A stretch of DNA of 64,000 bases, from the NCBI RefSeq assembly GCF_012849215.1, contig NZ_CP051682.1, positions 248,001 through 312,000 on the forward strand, read 5' to 3'. Shown here piece after piece: positions 56,204 to 64,000 of this stretch (position 1 is the stretch's first letter; every line of letters starts with the position of its first letter). The translations under genes were made by a program, and so were the position numbers. Below the pieces are notes generated by a model. That model saw only the letters and a list, made by a program, of their open reading frames with translations. It did not search any database and was not told where the DNA came from. Source of the DNA: Mucilaginibacter robiniae. GTDB lineage: Bacteria > Bacteroidota > Bacteroidia > Sphingobacteriales > Sphingobacteriaceae.

Positions 56204-57064
56204 ATGATGCCAAATAAAAGCCAACATATTCCTGTTAACACATTGCCTGCTGGTACCAGAAAAGGAATAATGATTGGAAGAACGTCGTTCAACGGTTTAC
56301 CAAATGCTAAAGAGGTAGAACAATCGCACCGAGACAATGGACATTTATTTATCTTACAGGAAAAAGGAAGTACGCATATTGAGATTGACTTTCAAAAACA
56401 TGTAATAGAAGCATCGTCTGTTATTTATATACACCCGAATCAAGTGCACCGCCTGATAGCATTTGAAAATGCTACGATTAGCAATTGGATAATTACCGCT
56501 GAAAATCTTCGGCCAGAATACCTGAAATTATTGGAAGACCTCACACCGGTGGATGTATTGCCTTTAAAAGCAGAGACACTATCTACTATTTCAAAAGCTG
56601 CTTCTTTATGCATTGAATTATCTGAACGGAAACATGAGAAACTATATGATTCCATCTTAAAAGAAAGTTGCAATATTTTAGTTGCACTGATTACATCGCA
56701 GTATTTAACTCACTATAAGTCAACCGATACCTACTCTCGGTTTGAAGTTATTACCAGAGCGTTTAAAACATCTCTGGAATATAACTTTACAACAGTTAAA
56801 AGTCCTGCGGAATATGCTAAAAGCTTGAATATATCCACCCCCTATTTGAACGAATGTATTAAAACAACAACTGGTTATTCCGTTTCGCATCATATACAGC
56901 AGCGTATTATTTTAGAAGCCAAACGCCTGCTTTATCATTCCAATAAATCCGTAAAGGAGATTGCAGGTGAACTGGGCTATGATGACTACTCTTACTTTAC
57001 GCGGTTGTTTGTTAAAATTTTAGGTATAACACCATTGGCTTTTCGAAGTAAAAACCTCGTTTAG
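56204..57064 (+). CDS. AraC-family transcriptional regulator
   Basis: The 286-residue protein has an N-terminal cupin-like sensor (GHLFILQEKGSTHIEIDFQK, VIYIHPNQVHRLIAF) and a C-terminal double helix-turn-helix of the AraC/XylS type (YAKSLNISTPYLNECIKTTT, SVKEIAGELGYDDYSYFTRL). It lies 77 bp upstream of a TetX-like monooxygenase on the same strand, so it may control that gene. The inducer is unknown. Confidence 0.9.
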   Translation: MMPNKSQHIPVNTLPAGTRKGIMIGRTSFNGLPNAKEVEQSHRDNGHLFILQEKGSTHIEIDFQKHVIEASSVIYIHPNQVHRLIAFENATISNWIITAENLRPEYLKLLEDLTPVDVLPLKAETLSTISKAASLCIELSERKHEKLYDSILKESCNILVALITSQYLTHYKSTDTYSRFEVITRAFKTSLEYNFTTVKSPAEYAKSLNISTPYLNECIKTTTGYSVSHHIQQRIILEAKRLLYHSNKSVKEIAGELGYDDYSYFTRLFVKILGITPLAFRSKNLV

Positions 57065-57141
57065 TCCTATACTTACTATGGATCAACATTGTTTGTACTG
57101 ACCTTATGGTATTCCTTTGTATCAACATAAATAAAATACAA

Positions 57142-58317
57142 ATGGAAGCACCAAAATCTATAAATCTATTACACAATAAGCAAATTGCCATTGTAGGCGG
57201 TGGCCCTGGTGGATTGACCTTAGCTAGGCTATTACAGCTCAAAGGAGCAAACGTGAAAGTTTATGAACGGGACTTTAGCAAAGAAGCACGTGTACAAGGT
57301 GCAATTGTTGATTTGCACTTTGATTCCGGATTGAAAGTAATAGAAGCCGCGGGTTTATTAGAAACTTTCAAAGCTAATTACATGCCAGGTGCCGATAAAT
57401 ACCGCATGGTTGACAAGGACGCCAATATCTGCATGGATGAACATAATCAAGAATCTAGTGCCGATTTTGGTGATGAACATTTTAGACCGGAGATTGACAG
57501 AGGAGCACTTCGAAACGTTTTGATAGATTCGCTATTGCCAGATACAGTGGTTTGGAATAGTCAACTTGTAAGTATGCAGTTGGTCAATAACATTTGGGAA
57601 TTACAATTTAAAAGTGGAACAACAGCTTTAGCAGATATTGTGATCGGTGCAGACGGGTACAGATCAAGAATTCGTTCTCATGTAACAGACATTAAAGCTC
57701 TGTACTCAGGTGCTACCATCATTCAAGGTGAAATAGATTACCCGGAGAAGGATTGTCCTGAAATGTACGAGTTAGTTAACCAAGCTAATCTTATTGCTAT
57801 GGGTGCAGGAAAAACTATTGCAGTACAACCAAGAGGTGACGGTGGGTTAACGTTCTATGCGGCATCTCTATATCCAGAAAATTGGATTAAAACCAACGGT
57901 ATAGACTTTAACAACCCCGAAGAAGTGTATGCTTATTTGGTTAAGTTTTATGAAGGATGGAGCCACCTATTTCTTACACTTTTCAAAGCATGTACCCGTT
58001 TTGTTCCCCGGCCATTAAACTATTTTCCTTTAGACCAACATTGGGATACTAAAGCAAACATCACACTCATTGGAGATGCAGCTCATTTAATGCCACCTTC
58101 AGGTGAAGGCGTCAATACGGCTATGCTGGATGCGTTAGATCTAAGCGAATGTTTAACCAATAGTGAATTTAAAGATGTACAAGCTGCCATCACTGCTTAT
58201 GAAAAACAAATGCGGGAAAGAGCTATCATACTGGGGAAAGAGGCACTGGACGGAATAAAGGACTTTGCCTCTCCTACTGATGAATCGATTAAGAAGCTTG
58301 TACAACAGTTTACTTAA
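57142..58317 (+). CDS. FAD-dependent monooxygenase, TetX-like
   Basis: The ATG at 57142 is taken because MEAPKSINLLHNKQIAIVGG aligns with the start of Tet(X)-type enzymes; an upstream in-frame ATG adds 12 residues. The 391-residue protein is a group A flavin monooxygenase. The dinucleotide motif is VGGGPGGLTLARLL, a DG-type motif occurs in VIGADGYRSRIRS, and the GD motif is LIGDAAHLMPPSGEGVNTAM. Tet(X) inactivates tetracyclines by hydroxylation; several segments here (VYERDFSKEARVQGAIVDLH, FRPEIDRGALRNVL) resemble it. Many chromosomal homologs in Bacteroidetes act on other aromatic substrates, so resistance is not assured. Confidence 0.85.
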   Translation: MEAPKSINLLHNKQIAIVGGGPGGLTLARLLQLKGANVKVYERDFSKEARVQGAIVDLHFDSGLKVIEAAGLLETFKANYMPGADKYRMVDKDANICMDEHNQESSADFGDEHFRPEIDRGALRNVLIDSLLPDTVVWNSQLVSMQLVNNIWELQFKSGTTALADIVIGADGYRSRIRSHVTDIKALYSGATIIQGEIDYPEKDCPEMYELVNQANLIAMGAGKTIAVQPRGDGGLTFYAASLYPENWIKTNGIDFNNPEEVYAYLVKFYEGWSHLFLTLFKACTRFVPRPLNYFPLDQHWDTKANITLIGDAAHLMPPSGEGVNTAMLDALDLSECLTNSEFKDVQAAITAYEKQMRERAIILGKEALDGIKDFASPTDESIKKLVQQFT

Positions 58318-58626
58318 AAAACTTTCAAAAGAGATTTTACAAAACAGCCGGAAACCAAAGAAATAAAGACCCTGCAAAAATTAGAAGTGCACAGTACTAT
58401 TTCTGACTATCTAAATTTGCAGCTTAAATAAGCGATGATAATATATGTGCATATTGATGCTAAAATTTCATAGTATCTTGCGTATATCATATAAAAATTG
58501 AAGCATCAGCACAGATATTTTTGCGGTTGCACCAATAAATCTAACTTCGTTTATACCACACTTTCCTATGTTATCCGGTCATTCCGGCTTCAATTATTAG
58601 AAGGTACTTAAGCGAAAAAAACCTGT
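58318..58626. promoter_or_regulatory. Intergenic region before CoA-transferase operon
   Basis: A 309-bp AT-rich gap without a gene. TATTTTTG at 58516-58523 fits the -7 element, about 100 bp upstream of the operon start, but the -33 position has only A-rich sequence. No terminator for the monooxygenase gene could be defined. Confidence 0.35.
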
Positions 58627-59790
58627 ATGTCTGAACAAATCATCCTGAAAGGAATAACCTGGAACCACAGCCGTGGCTTTGTGCCCATGACGGCCACTGC
58701 CCAGCGTTTTTCTGAATTAAACCCCGGTGTAGAAATTATATGGGAAAAGCGCTCGTTGCAGCAATTTGCCGATTTCTCTATCGAGCAATTGGCCCAGCGC
58801 TATGACCTTTTGGTGATTGATCACCCTTGGGCTGGCTTTGCCGCCAATACTCGCACCATTTTACCATTCGACGAATTTTTATTGCCTGAGTTTCTGGAAG
58901 ACCAGAAAGCTAATACGGTAGGCGAATCTTATATCAGCTATAACTTTTTGGGGCAGCAATGGGCATTGCCTATTGATGCCGCTACACCTGTAGCTGCCAG
59001 TCGTCCGGATTTGTTGACGGCGCACGGCACCGATCGTCCTTCAACTTATGATGAGTTGATTGAACTTGCTCAGCGCGGCCTGGTGGCTTGTCCGCTCATT
59101 CCGATTGATTCATTAATGACCTTTTATACCTTTTGCTGCTCACTGGGCGAAGATCCTTTTCAGCGTGAAAATGAGGTGGTGAGCCGCGAAATTGGTGTTC
59201 AAGCTTTGCAAATGTATCGCCAATTGGCGCAATTAGTTGATCCGGCTTGCTTTAACTACAATCCTATTAAGGTGTATGAGCGTATGACCATGAGTGATGA
59301 TATCGCTTATTGCCCATTCGCCTACGGGTACTCTAATTATTCGCGCGAAGGCTACGCTAGGCGAGTGCTGCACTTTAATGATATGGTAACACTAGACGGT
59401 AAAACCAATTTGCGCTCTACATTAGGTGGTACAGGTTTAGCCGTATCCGCACAAACCAAGCATGTTGATGTAGCCATGCGCTACGCCGAATATGTAGCAT
59501 CGCCAAGTTGCCAACAGGGCTTATTTACCGATAATGGGGGCCAGCCGGGGCATCTCAGCGCCTGGACCAGCGAGCATACCAATGCTTACACCCATAATTA
59601 TTTTAAAAGTACTTTGCCTGCTTTACAACGTGCCTACTTGCGCCCACGTTATAACGGCTCCATGCATTTTCAGGATTTTGGCGGCGACGTAGTGCGTAAC
59701 TATCTGATGAACGGCGGAAGCGAACATGATGTGCTGAACGCTTTAAATAAATTATTTGGCGAATCGAAAGGAAACATACAACATGGTTAA
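58627..59790 (+). CDS. Solute-binding-protein-like protein without signal peptide (first copy)
   Basis: The 387-residue protein resembles the family 1 extracellular solute-binding proteins of sugar ABC importers: ITWNHSRGFVPMTATAQRFS, FSELNPGVEIIWEKRS, and a typical C-terminal YVASPSCQQGLFTDNGGQPG. It starts directly with MSEQIILKGITWNHS, with no signal peptide or lipobox, so it is predicted to stay in the cytoplasm. No ABC permease or ATPase is encoded nearby. It shares its 3' end with the following CoA-transferase gene (8-base overlap), so the two are translated together. A binding or enzymatic role with CoA-linked acids is an inference. Confidence 0.85.
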   Translation: MSEQIILKGITWNHSRGFVPMTATAQRFSELNPGVEIIWEKRSLQQFADFSIEQLAQRYDLLVIDHPWAGFAANTRTILPFDEFLLPEFLEDQKANTVGESYISYNFLGQQWALPIDAATPVAASRPDLLTAHGTDRPSTYDELIELAQRGLVACPLIPIDSLMTFYTFCCSLGEDPFQRENEVVSREIGVQALQMYRQLAQLVDPACFNYNPIKVYERMTMSDDIAYCPFAYGYSNYSREGYARRVLHFNDMVTLDGKTNLRSTLGGTGLAVSAQTKHVDVAMRYAEYVASPSCQQGLFTDNGGQPGHLSAWTSEHTNAYTHNYFKSTLPALQRAYLRPRYNGSMHFQDFGGDVVRNYLMNGGSEHDVLNALNKLFGESKGNIQHG

Positions 59791-60937
59791 GCCTTTAGAA
59801 GGATTGGTAGTATTAGAGTTTAGCCAGTTTATGGCCGGCCCTACAGCCGGACTGCGCCTGGCTGATCTGGGTGCACGGGTTATTAAAATTGAACGCCCGG
59901 TGAAGGGTGAAGCCGGCCGGCAGATTGCCATACGCAATATTTTTGTAAATGGTGATAGTTTAGTATTCCATACCATCAACCGCAATAAAGAATCATACGC
60001 GGCCGATCTGAAAAATCCTGATGACCTGGAAAGGGTTAAAAAACTCATTGCACAAGCTGATGTAATGACGCATAACTTCCGTCCTGGCATTATGGAAAAA
60101 ATCGGGCTGACCTATAAAGATGTACAAGCCATTAACTCTAAAATAGTTTACGGCGTAGTAACCGGCTATGGTAACAAAGGCCCATGGGCACAGCGCCCTG
60201 GACAGGATTTACTCATCCAATCGCTCTCAGGATTAACTTATCTGACAGATACTCATGATGCCGGTCCGGTGCCTTTTGGTTTAGCTGTGGCCGATATCAT
60301 GTGCGGCTCGCACTTGGCACAGGGCATCATGGCAGCGTTAATTAAACGTAATAAAACGCAAAAAAGCGTTTTAGTGGAAGTAAGCCTGTTGGAGTCGGTG
60401 CTTGATCTGCAATTCGAAGTTATTACCACGCACCTTAATGATGGGCAAAAACTGCCGCAACGCAGTAGCGTAAAGGGTACTGGTCACCCATACTTAAGTG
60501 CGCCGTATGGCATATACTCTACTCAAGACAATTACCTGTCCTTGGCCATGGGCGATTTGCATAAAATTGGTGATGCCCTGGGCATCAACCTGCGAAAATA
60601 TGAAGAGCGGGCGACTTGGTTCGAGCATCGTGATGAGATTATGGAGCTGATTTCGGGCCGCTTGAAAGAGAAACCAACGGCTGAATGGCTGGACATCCTG
60701 GAACCATTGGACATTTGGAGCTCTGCGATATTAACCTACGCCGAAAGCCTGAACCATGAAGCTTTTGAGGCCATGGGCATTAAACAGCAAGTATTATTGC
60801 CCGATGGCAGTGCGCTGAATACTACGCGCTGCCCAATACGCATTGACCACACACGCTTGTATTCTTCTGTTGCAGCGCCGCGTCCTGGTGTGCATACTGA
60901 TTTAATTAATCAACAATTTCATTTAACTGAAGCATGA
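59783..60937 (+). CDS. CaiB/BaiF-type class III CoA-transferase (first copy)
   Basis: The ATG at 59783 starts [20 protein letters not shown], the classic family N-terminus; an earlier in-frame ATG at 59756 lies inside the preceding gene. The 384-residue protein moves CoA between carboxylic acids. Typical motifs are [29 protein letters not shown], and [18 protein letters not shown], where the Asp near residue 142 is the likely nucleophile forming the acyl intermediate. Family members work as interlocked dimers. A close paralog follows with a 4-base overlap, so a heterodimer or two linked steps are possible. The acid substrate is unknown. Confidence 0.9.
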   Translation: MVKPLEGLVVLEFSQFMAGPTAGLRLADLGARVIKIERPVKGEAGRQIAIRNIFVNGDSLVFHTINRNKESYAADLKNPDDLERVKKLIAQADVMTHNFRPGIMEKIGLTYKDVQAINSKIVYGVVTGYGNKGPWAQRPGQDLLIQSLSGLTYLTDTHDAGPVPFGLAVADIMCGSHLAQGIMAALIKRNKTQKSVLVEVSLLESVLDLQFEVITTHLNDGQKLPQRSSVKGTGHPYLSAPYGIYSTQDNYLSLAMGDLHKIGDALGINLRKYEERATWFEHRDEIMELISGRLKEKPTAEWLDILEPLDIWSSAILTYAESLNHEAFEAMGIKQQVLLPDGSALNTTRCPIRIDHTRLYSSVAAPRPGVHTDLINQQFHLTEA

Positions 60938-62070
60938 GACCATTAGAAGATTATATAGTGGTTGATTTCAGCCAATTTTTATCGGGGCCCTCAGCCGGTT
61001 TACGTTTGGCCGATTTAGGTGCCCGTGTTATTAAAATTGAACGCCCGGAAACGGGAGACATTTGCCGGCATCTATATACCTCAAACGTAATTATGAATGG
61101 GGAATCGTCGGTGTTTCATGCCATCAACCGTAACAAGGAAAGCTTTACTGCCGATTTAAAAAGTGAAGCCGACCGTGCCCATGTTTGGGAATTGGTAAAA
61201 AAAGCCGATGTAGTAATGCATAATTATCGCCCTGGTGTAATGGAGCGTTTAGGATTTGATTATGAAAGTGTAAAAGCTGTAAATCCGGATGTCATTTATG
61301 CTGAAATATCCGGTTATGGAAACATAGGGCCCTGGAAGGATAAGCCAGGACAAGACCTCTTGCTGCAATCACTCACAGGTTTAACCTGGTTAAGCGGCAA
61401 TGCCGGCGGCCCGGTGCCCATGGGCCTATCTATTATTGATATGCTGGCAGGTACGCATTTAACGCAAGGTATATTAGCTTGTTTAGTGCGCCGGTCGGTT
61501 AAAGGTGAAGGCGCTTTGGTGCAGGTAAGCATGCTCGAATCGGCTTACGACCTGCAGTTTGAAGCCGTGACCACCTATTACTATGACGGCTTGTTACCGC
61601 AGCGGTCAGAAACGCATAATGCACATGCTTATTTAGGAGCTCCATACGGCATTTATCAGACAGCTAATGGTTATATGTCTTTGGCTATGGGTTCCATTCC
61701 CCAATTAGCTCAGTTGTTAAAGTGTAATGCACTGTTGCCTTATAGCGAAGTTGCGCAAGCTTTTCATCAGCGCGATGAAATCAAGGCCATCCTGGCTGAG
61801 CATTTGAAAACAGGTACCACCGAAAGCTGGCTGGCAGTATTACAACCGGCCGACATTTGGTGCGCCGAGGTATTAAGCTGGGACACGCTCATGGAGCAGG
61901 AAGGCTTTAAAGCATTGGAAATGGTACAGAAAGTGACCATGAAGGATGGTTATCAATACCGCACCACCCGTTGCCCTATTCGTATGGATGGTGAATTACT
62001 GACTTCTGATATCGGCTCACCGGCATTAGGGCAGGACACGCAGTCCATTTTAAAAGAAATTATATCCTGA
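60934..62070 (+). CDS. CaiB/BaiF-type class III CoA-transferase (second copy)
   Basis: A 378-residue paralog of the preceding gene, starting at ATGA within its stop codon. It begins [20 protein letters not shown] and keeps [29 protein letters not shown] and [18 protein letters not shown] with the probable catalytic Asp. The two paralogs are strongly alike along the N-terminal half and less so at the C-terminal lid, which suggests related but distinct acids or a heteromer. It is followed after 11 bp by the second solute-binding-like gene. Confidence 0.9.
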   Translation: MRPLEDYIVVDFSQFLSGPSAGLRLADLGARVIKIERPETGDICRHLYTSNVIMNGESSVFHAINRNKESFTADLKSEADRAHVWELVKKADVVMHNYRPGVMERLGFDYESVKAVNPDVIYAEISGYGNIGPWKDKPGQDLLLQSLTGLTWLSGNAGGPVPMGLSIIDMLAGTHLTQGILACLVRRSVKGEGALVQVSMLESAYDLQFEAVTTYYYDGLLPQRSETHNAHAYLGAPYGIYQTANGYMSLAMGSIPQLAQLLKCNALLPYSEVAQAFHQRDEIKAILAEHLKTGTTESWLAVLQPADIWCAEVLSWDTLMEQEGFKALEMVQKVTMKDGYQYRTTRCPIRMDGELLTSDIGSPALGQDTQSILKEIIS

Positions 62071-62081
62071 AAACGATAGAT

Positions 62082-63317
62082 ATGAGCAGCCCTGATACCA
62101 TTAGAATTGCCGTGCGTAAATTTGGCCCATTTGAAACTGCCCTGCAGAAAATATGGGACAGCTTTTGTGAAGAAACGAGCTGCACCCTGAGGGCTGAAAT
62201 GGTGCCGATGGATTTAGAAGAGCTTTACGCCTCGGCTATTGAACACCGAGGTTTGGCTAATGGTGACTGGGATATTGCACACGTGGTAACCGATTGGCTT
62301 TACGAGGCCTGGACCACCGGTAATCTGGAAGACCTCAAACCCTATATTGATCAAAAACCGCCAGTTGATTTTCCTATCGGGTGGAGCCCTTCATTAAGAG
62401 CTTCTCAGCAATATGGCGATGGCATAGCCGGGCTTCCATTTCATGATGGCCCGGAATGTTTAATTTATCGAAAAGATCTGTTTAAAGACAGCCGCGAGCA
62501 ACAAGCATTTCATGAGCTGCATGGCAAACCGCTGCAAGTGCCCCGCACCTGGGAAGAATTCCAAACCGTAGCTCGCTTTTTTAACCGGCCTGAGCAGAAT
62601 TTGTACGGAACTGTTTTTGCAGGTTACCCGGATGGGCATAATACCGTCTTCGACTTTGTGCTGCAATTATGGACCCGCGGTGGTGAGCTAACCAACACAG
62701 CCGGAAATATCATTATTGGCACACCGCAAGCGGTAGAAAGTCTCCAATTTTATAAACAATTGTTGAATGATGCCGGTGCTGTTCACCCCGGTTCGTTGAA
62801 TTATGAGTCGGTAGCGATGGGTATGGCTTTTGCCCGTGGTGAGGTAGCCATGATGGTAAATTGGTTTGGCTTCGCTTCCATGTGTGAGGTAATACCCGAA
62901 TCGAACGTGAAAGGCAAGGTAGACATCACAACGTTACCTTCAGCGCCAGGATTTGCATCCGCTTCGCTTAACGTTTACTGGCTGTATACCATTGGCAAGG
63001 GCAGCCGGTATAAGCAAGTGGCCTATGATTTTCTACGTTTTGCCATTAATCAACGCAATGATAAATTGGTTACTTTGGAGGGAGGCATTGGCTGCCGTGT
63101 TTCTACCTGGAATGACTACGGCGTGAATGCCATTATTCCATACTATTATAAATTGGAAGAGCTGCACCTGGTTGCCCGTTCGCTGCCACAAAAAAGCAAC
63201 TGGGCCCACATCGCTAAAATAATTGACGAAGTGGTGCTGGCAGCTATTAACACCGATACACCGATTATTGACCTGCTAAAACAAGGGCAGCAAAAAATAG
63301 ACAAATTAACCGAATAA
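62082..63317 (+). CDS. Solute-binding-protein-like protein without signal peptide (second copy)
   Basis: The 411-residue protein is another family 1 solute-binding fold: VRKFGPFETALQKIWDSFCE, GVAFARGEVA-type region VAMGMAFARGEVAMMVNWFG, and RYKQVAYDFLRFAINQRNDK. As in the first copy there is no signal peptide; the chain opens MSSPDTIRIAVRKFGPF. It is only distantly similar to the first copy, so the pair may bind different parts of one ligand or act in tandem. It lies between CoA-transferase 2 and a Gfo/Idh/MocA gene in the same operon. Confidence 0.85.
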   Translation: MSSPDTIRIAVRKFGPFETALQKIWDSFCEETSCTLRAEMVPMDLEELYASAIEHRGLANGDWDIAHVVTDWLYEAWTTGNLEDLKPYIDQKPPVDFPIGWSPSLRASQQYGDGIAGLPFHDGPECLIYRKDLFKDSREQQAFHELHGKPLQVPRTWEEFQTVARFFNRPEQNLYGTVFAGYPDGHNTVFDFVLQLWTRGGELTNTAGNIIIGTPQAVESLQFYKQLLNDAGAVHPGSLNYESVAMGMAFARGEVAMMVNWFGFASMCEVIPESNVKGKVDITTLPSAPGFASASLNVYWLYTIGKGSRYKQVAYDFLRFAINQRNDKLVTLEGGIGCRVSTWNDYGVNAIIPYYYKLEELHLVARSLPQKSNWAHIAKIIDEVVLAAINTDTPIIDLLKQGQQKIDKLTE

Positions 63318-63321
63318 TTGC

Positions 63322-64000
63322 ATGGAAATACCGTATAAACCCACATTGCCGCAAAATCCAGCGCCAATCATCATCATCGGCGCTGGCGGTATTGTGACCG
63401 ATGCACACCTTCCCGCTTATCGAAAAGCCGGTTTCGAAGTGGCTGGCATCACCAACCGCACCCGTGCCCGCGCCGAAAAAGTAGCAGCTGAGTGGAACAT
63501 TCCGAATGTATATGATACGGTTGCCGATGCCGTTGCCAACGCGCCGGCCAATGCCGTTTATGATATTACCATAATGCCCGAAAAGTTTGTGGAAACACTG
63601 GAACAACTGCCCGAGGGCAGTGCCGTTCTAATTCAGAAACCGATGGGCGATTATTTTTGGCAAAGTAAAGAGATACTGGAAGTTTGCCGTCGTAAAAAAC
63701 TGGTAGCCGCCATTAACTGCCAGTTGCGTTTTGCTCCATACGTGAGCGCCGCCCGGTGGATGATTGAGCAGGGTCTAATTGGTAAACTTTATGACCTAGA
63801 AGTACGCGTAACTTTGGAAACTCCATGGGAACTGTTTCCTTTCGTGATGGTGCACCCAAGGTTAGAGATACAATATCACAGCATCCATTACATTGATCTG
63901 TTGCGTTCGTTTTTAGGCGATCCAAAATCGGTAATGGCTAAAACACTGAAGCATCCTGCAAAGAAGCTCTCATCATCACGGTCAACCATTTTACTGGATT
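63322..64000 (+). CDS. Gfo/Idh/MocA-family oxidoreductase, 3' end outside window
   Basis: The gene starts 4 bp after the preceding stop codon and runs off the window after 226 codons. The Rossmann motif is IIIIGAGGIVTDAHLPAYRK. Further family marks are EVAGITNRTRARAEKVAAEW, IQKPMGDYF with the conserved Lys-Pro, and a HSIHYIDLLRSFLGDP segment with the likely catalytic His. Such NAD(P)-dependent enzymes oxidise or reduce sugars, inositols and sugar acids. It is the fifth gene of the CoA-transferase operon and hints that the pathway substrate is a sugar-derived or polyol acid. Confidence 0.9.
   Translation, partial: MEIPYKPTLPQNPAPIIIIGAGGIVTDAHLPAYRKAGFEVAGITNRTRARAEKVAAEWNIPNVYDTVADAVANAPANAVYDITIMPEKFVETLEQLPEGSAVLIQKPMGDYFWQSKEILEVCRRKKLVAAINCQLRFAPYVSAARWMIEQGLIGKLYDLEVRVTLETPWELFPFVMVHPRLEIQYHSIHYIDLLRSFLGDPKSVMAKTLKHPAKKLSSSRSTILLD

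Overview
The window looks like a chromosomal segment from a Bacteroidetes of the family Sphingobacteriaceae, probably Mucilaginibacter or a close relative. Supporting signs are a SusC/SusD pair, a type B T9SS C-terminal sorting domain, the bacillithiol gene bshC, AT-rich spacers, scarce Shine-Dalgarno signals, and promoters of the Bacteroidetes type (TTTG, 19 bp, TAnnTTTG) in front of a tRNA gene and the rRNA operon. The genus is an inference from gene content.

Layout. 1-11000: an MFS exporter, a lone tRNA-Ala(GGC), a membrane-fused sulfite-oxidase-type molybdoenzyme, a divergent PNPOx-like / MocR-type pair, a J-domain protein with HPE instead of HPD, a large PKD-repeat T9SS cargo protein and a small lipoprotein. 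11000-31500: a pectin utilization locus. One minus-strand run encodes SusC, SusD, a CE12 acetylesterase, a pectinesterase, a GH28 enzyme and a second pectinesterase. A second run encodes a GH105 fusion, a CE8-like protein, a PL10 pectate lyase, tagaturonate reductase and altronate dehydratase. A LacI-family regulator is divergent from SusC, and another GH28 gene follows it. Related palindromic sites lie in front of the SusC/lacI pair, the second run and the extra GH28 gene, suggesting one regulon. Together these genes would import, de-esterify, cleave and catabolize galacturonan toward 2-keto-3-deoxygluconate.

31600-44200 is mostly housekeeping: fructose-1,6-bisphosphatase (with base composition unlike its neighbours), a DUF2383 protein, a hydrolase, a zinc-phospholipase-like protein, CsbD, acetyl-CoA synthetase, ribosomal proteins L28 and L33, a DUF4295 protein, FtsY, RimO, BshC and an outer membrane barrel. 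44200-51000 holds a complete rRNA operon on the minus strand (16S, tRNA-Ile, tRNA-Ala, 23S, 5S), driven by four tandem promoters. Just past its terminators is a C-terminal remnant of a xanthine-dehydrogenase-type gene.

51000-58400 is more accessory: two small conserved or unknown proteins, an orphan divergent GH28-like gene, an unknown four-helix membrane protein, an IS1595-type transposase remnant, a small DUF2158-like protein, and an AraC regulator followed by a TetX-type flavin monooxygenase.

58600-64000 is the most unusual part. It is a tightly packed plus-strand operon in which two solute-binding-protein-like genes without signal peptides flank two tandem class III CoA-transferase genes, followed by a Gfo/Idh/MocA oxidoreductase cut by the window end. 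No ABC permease or ATPase is present. This is the best candidate for an undescribed pathway in the window.
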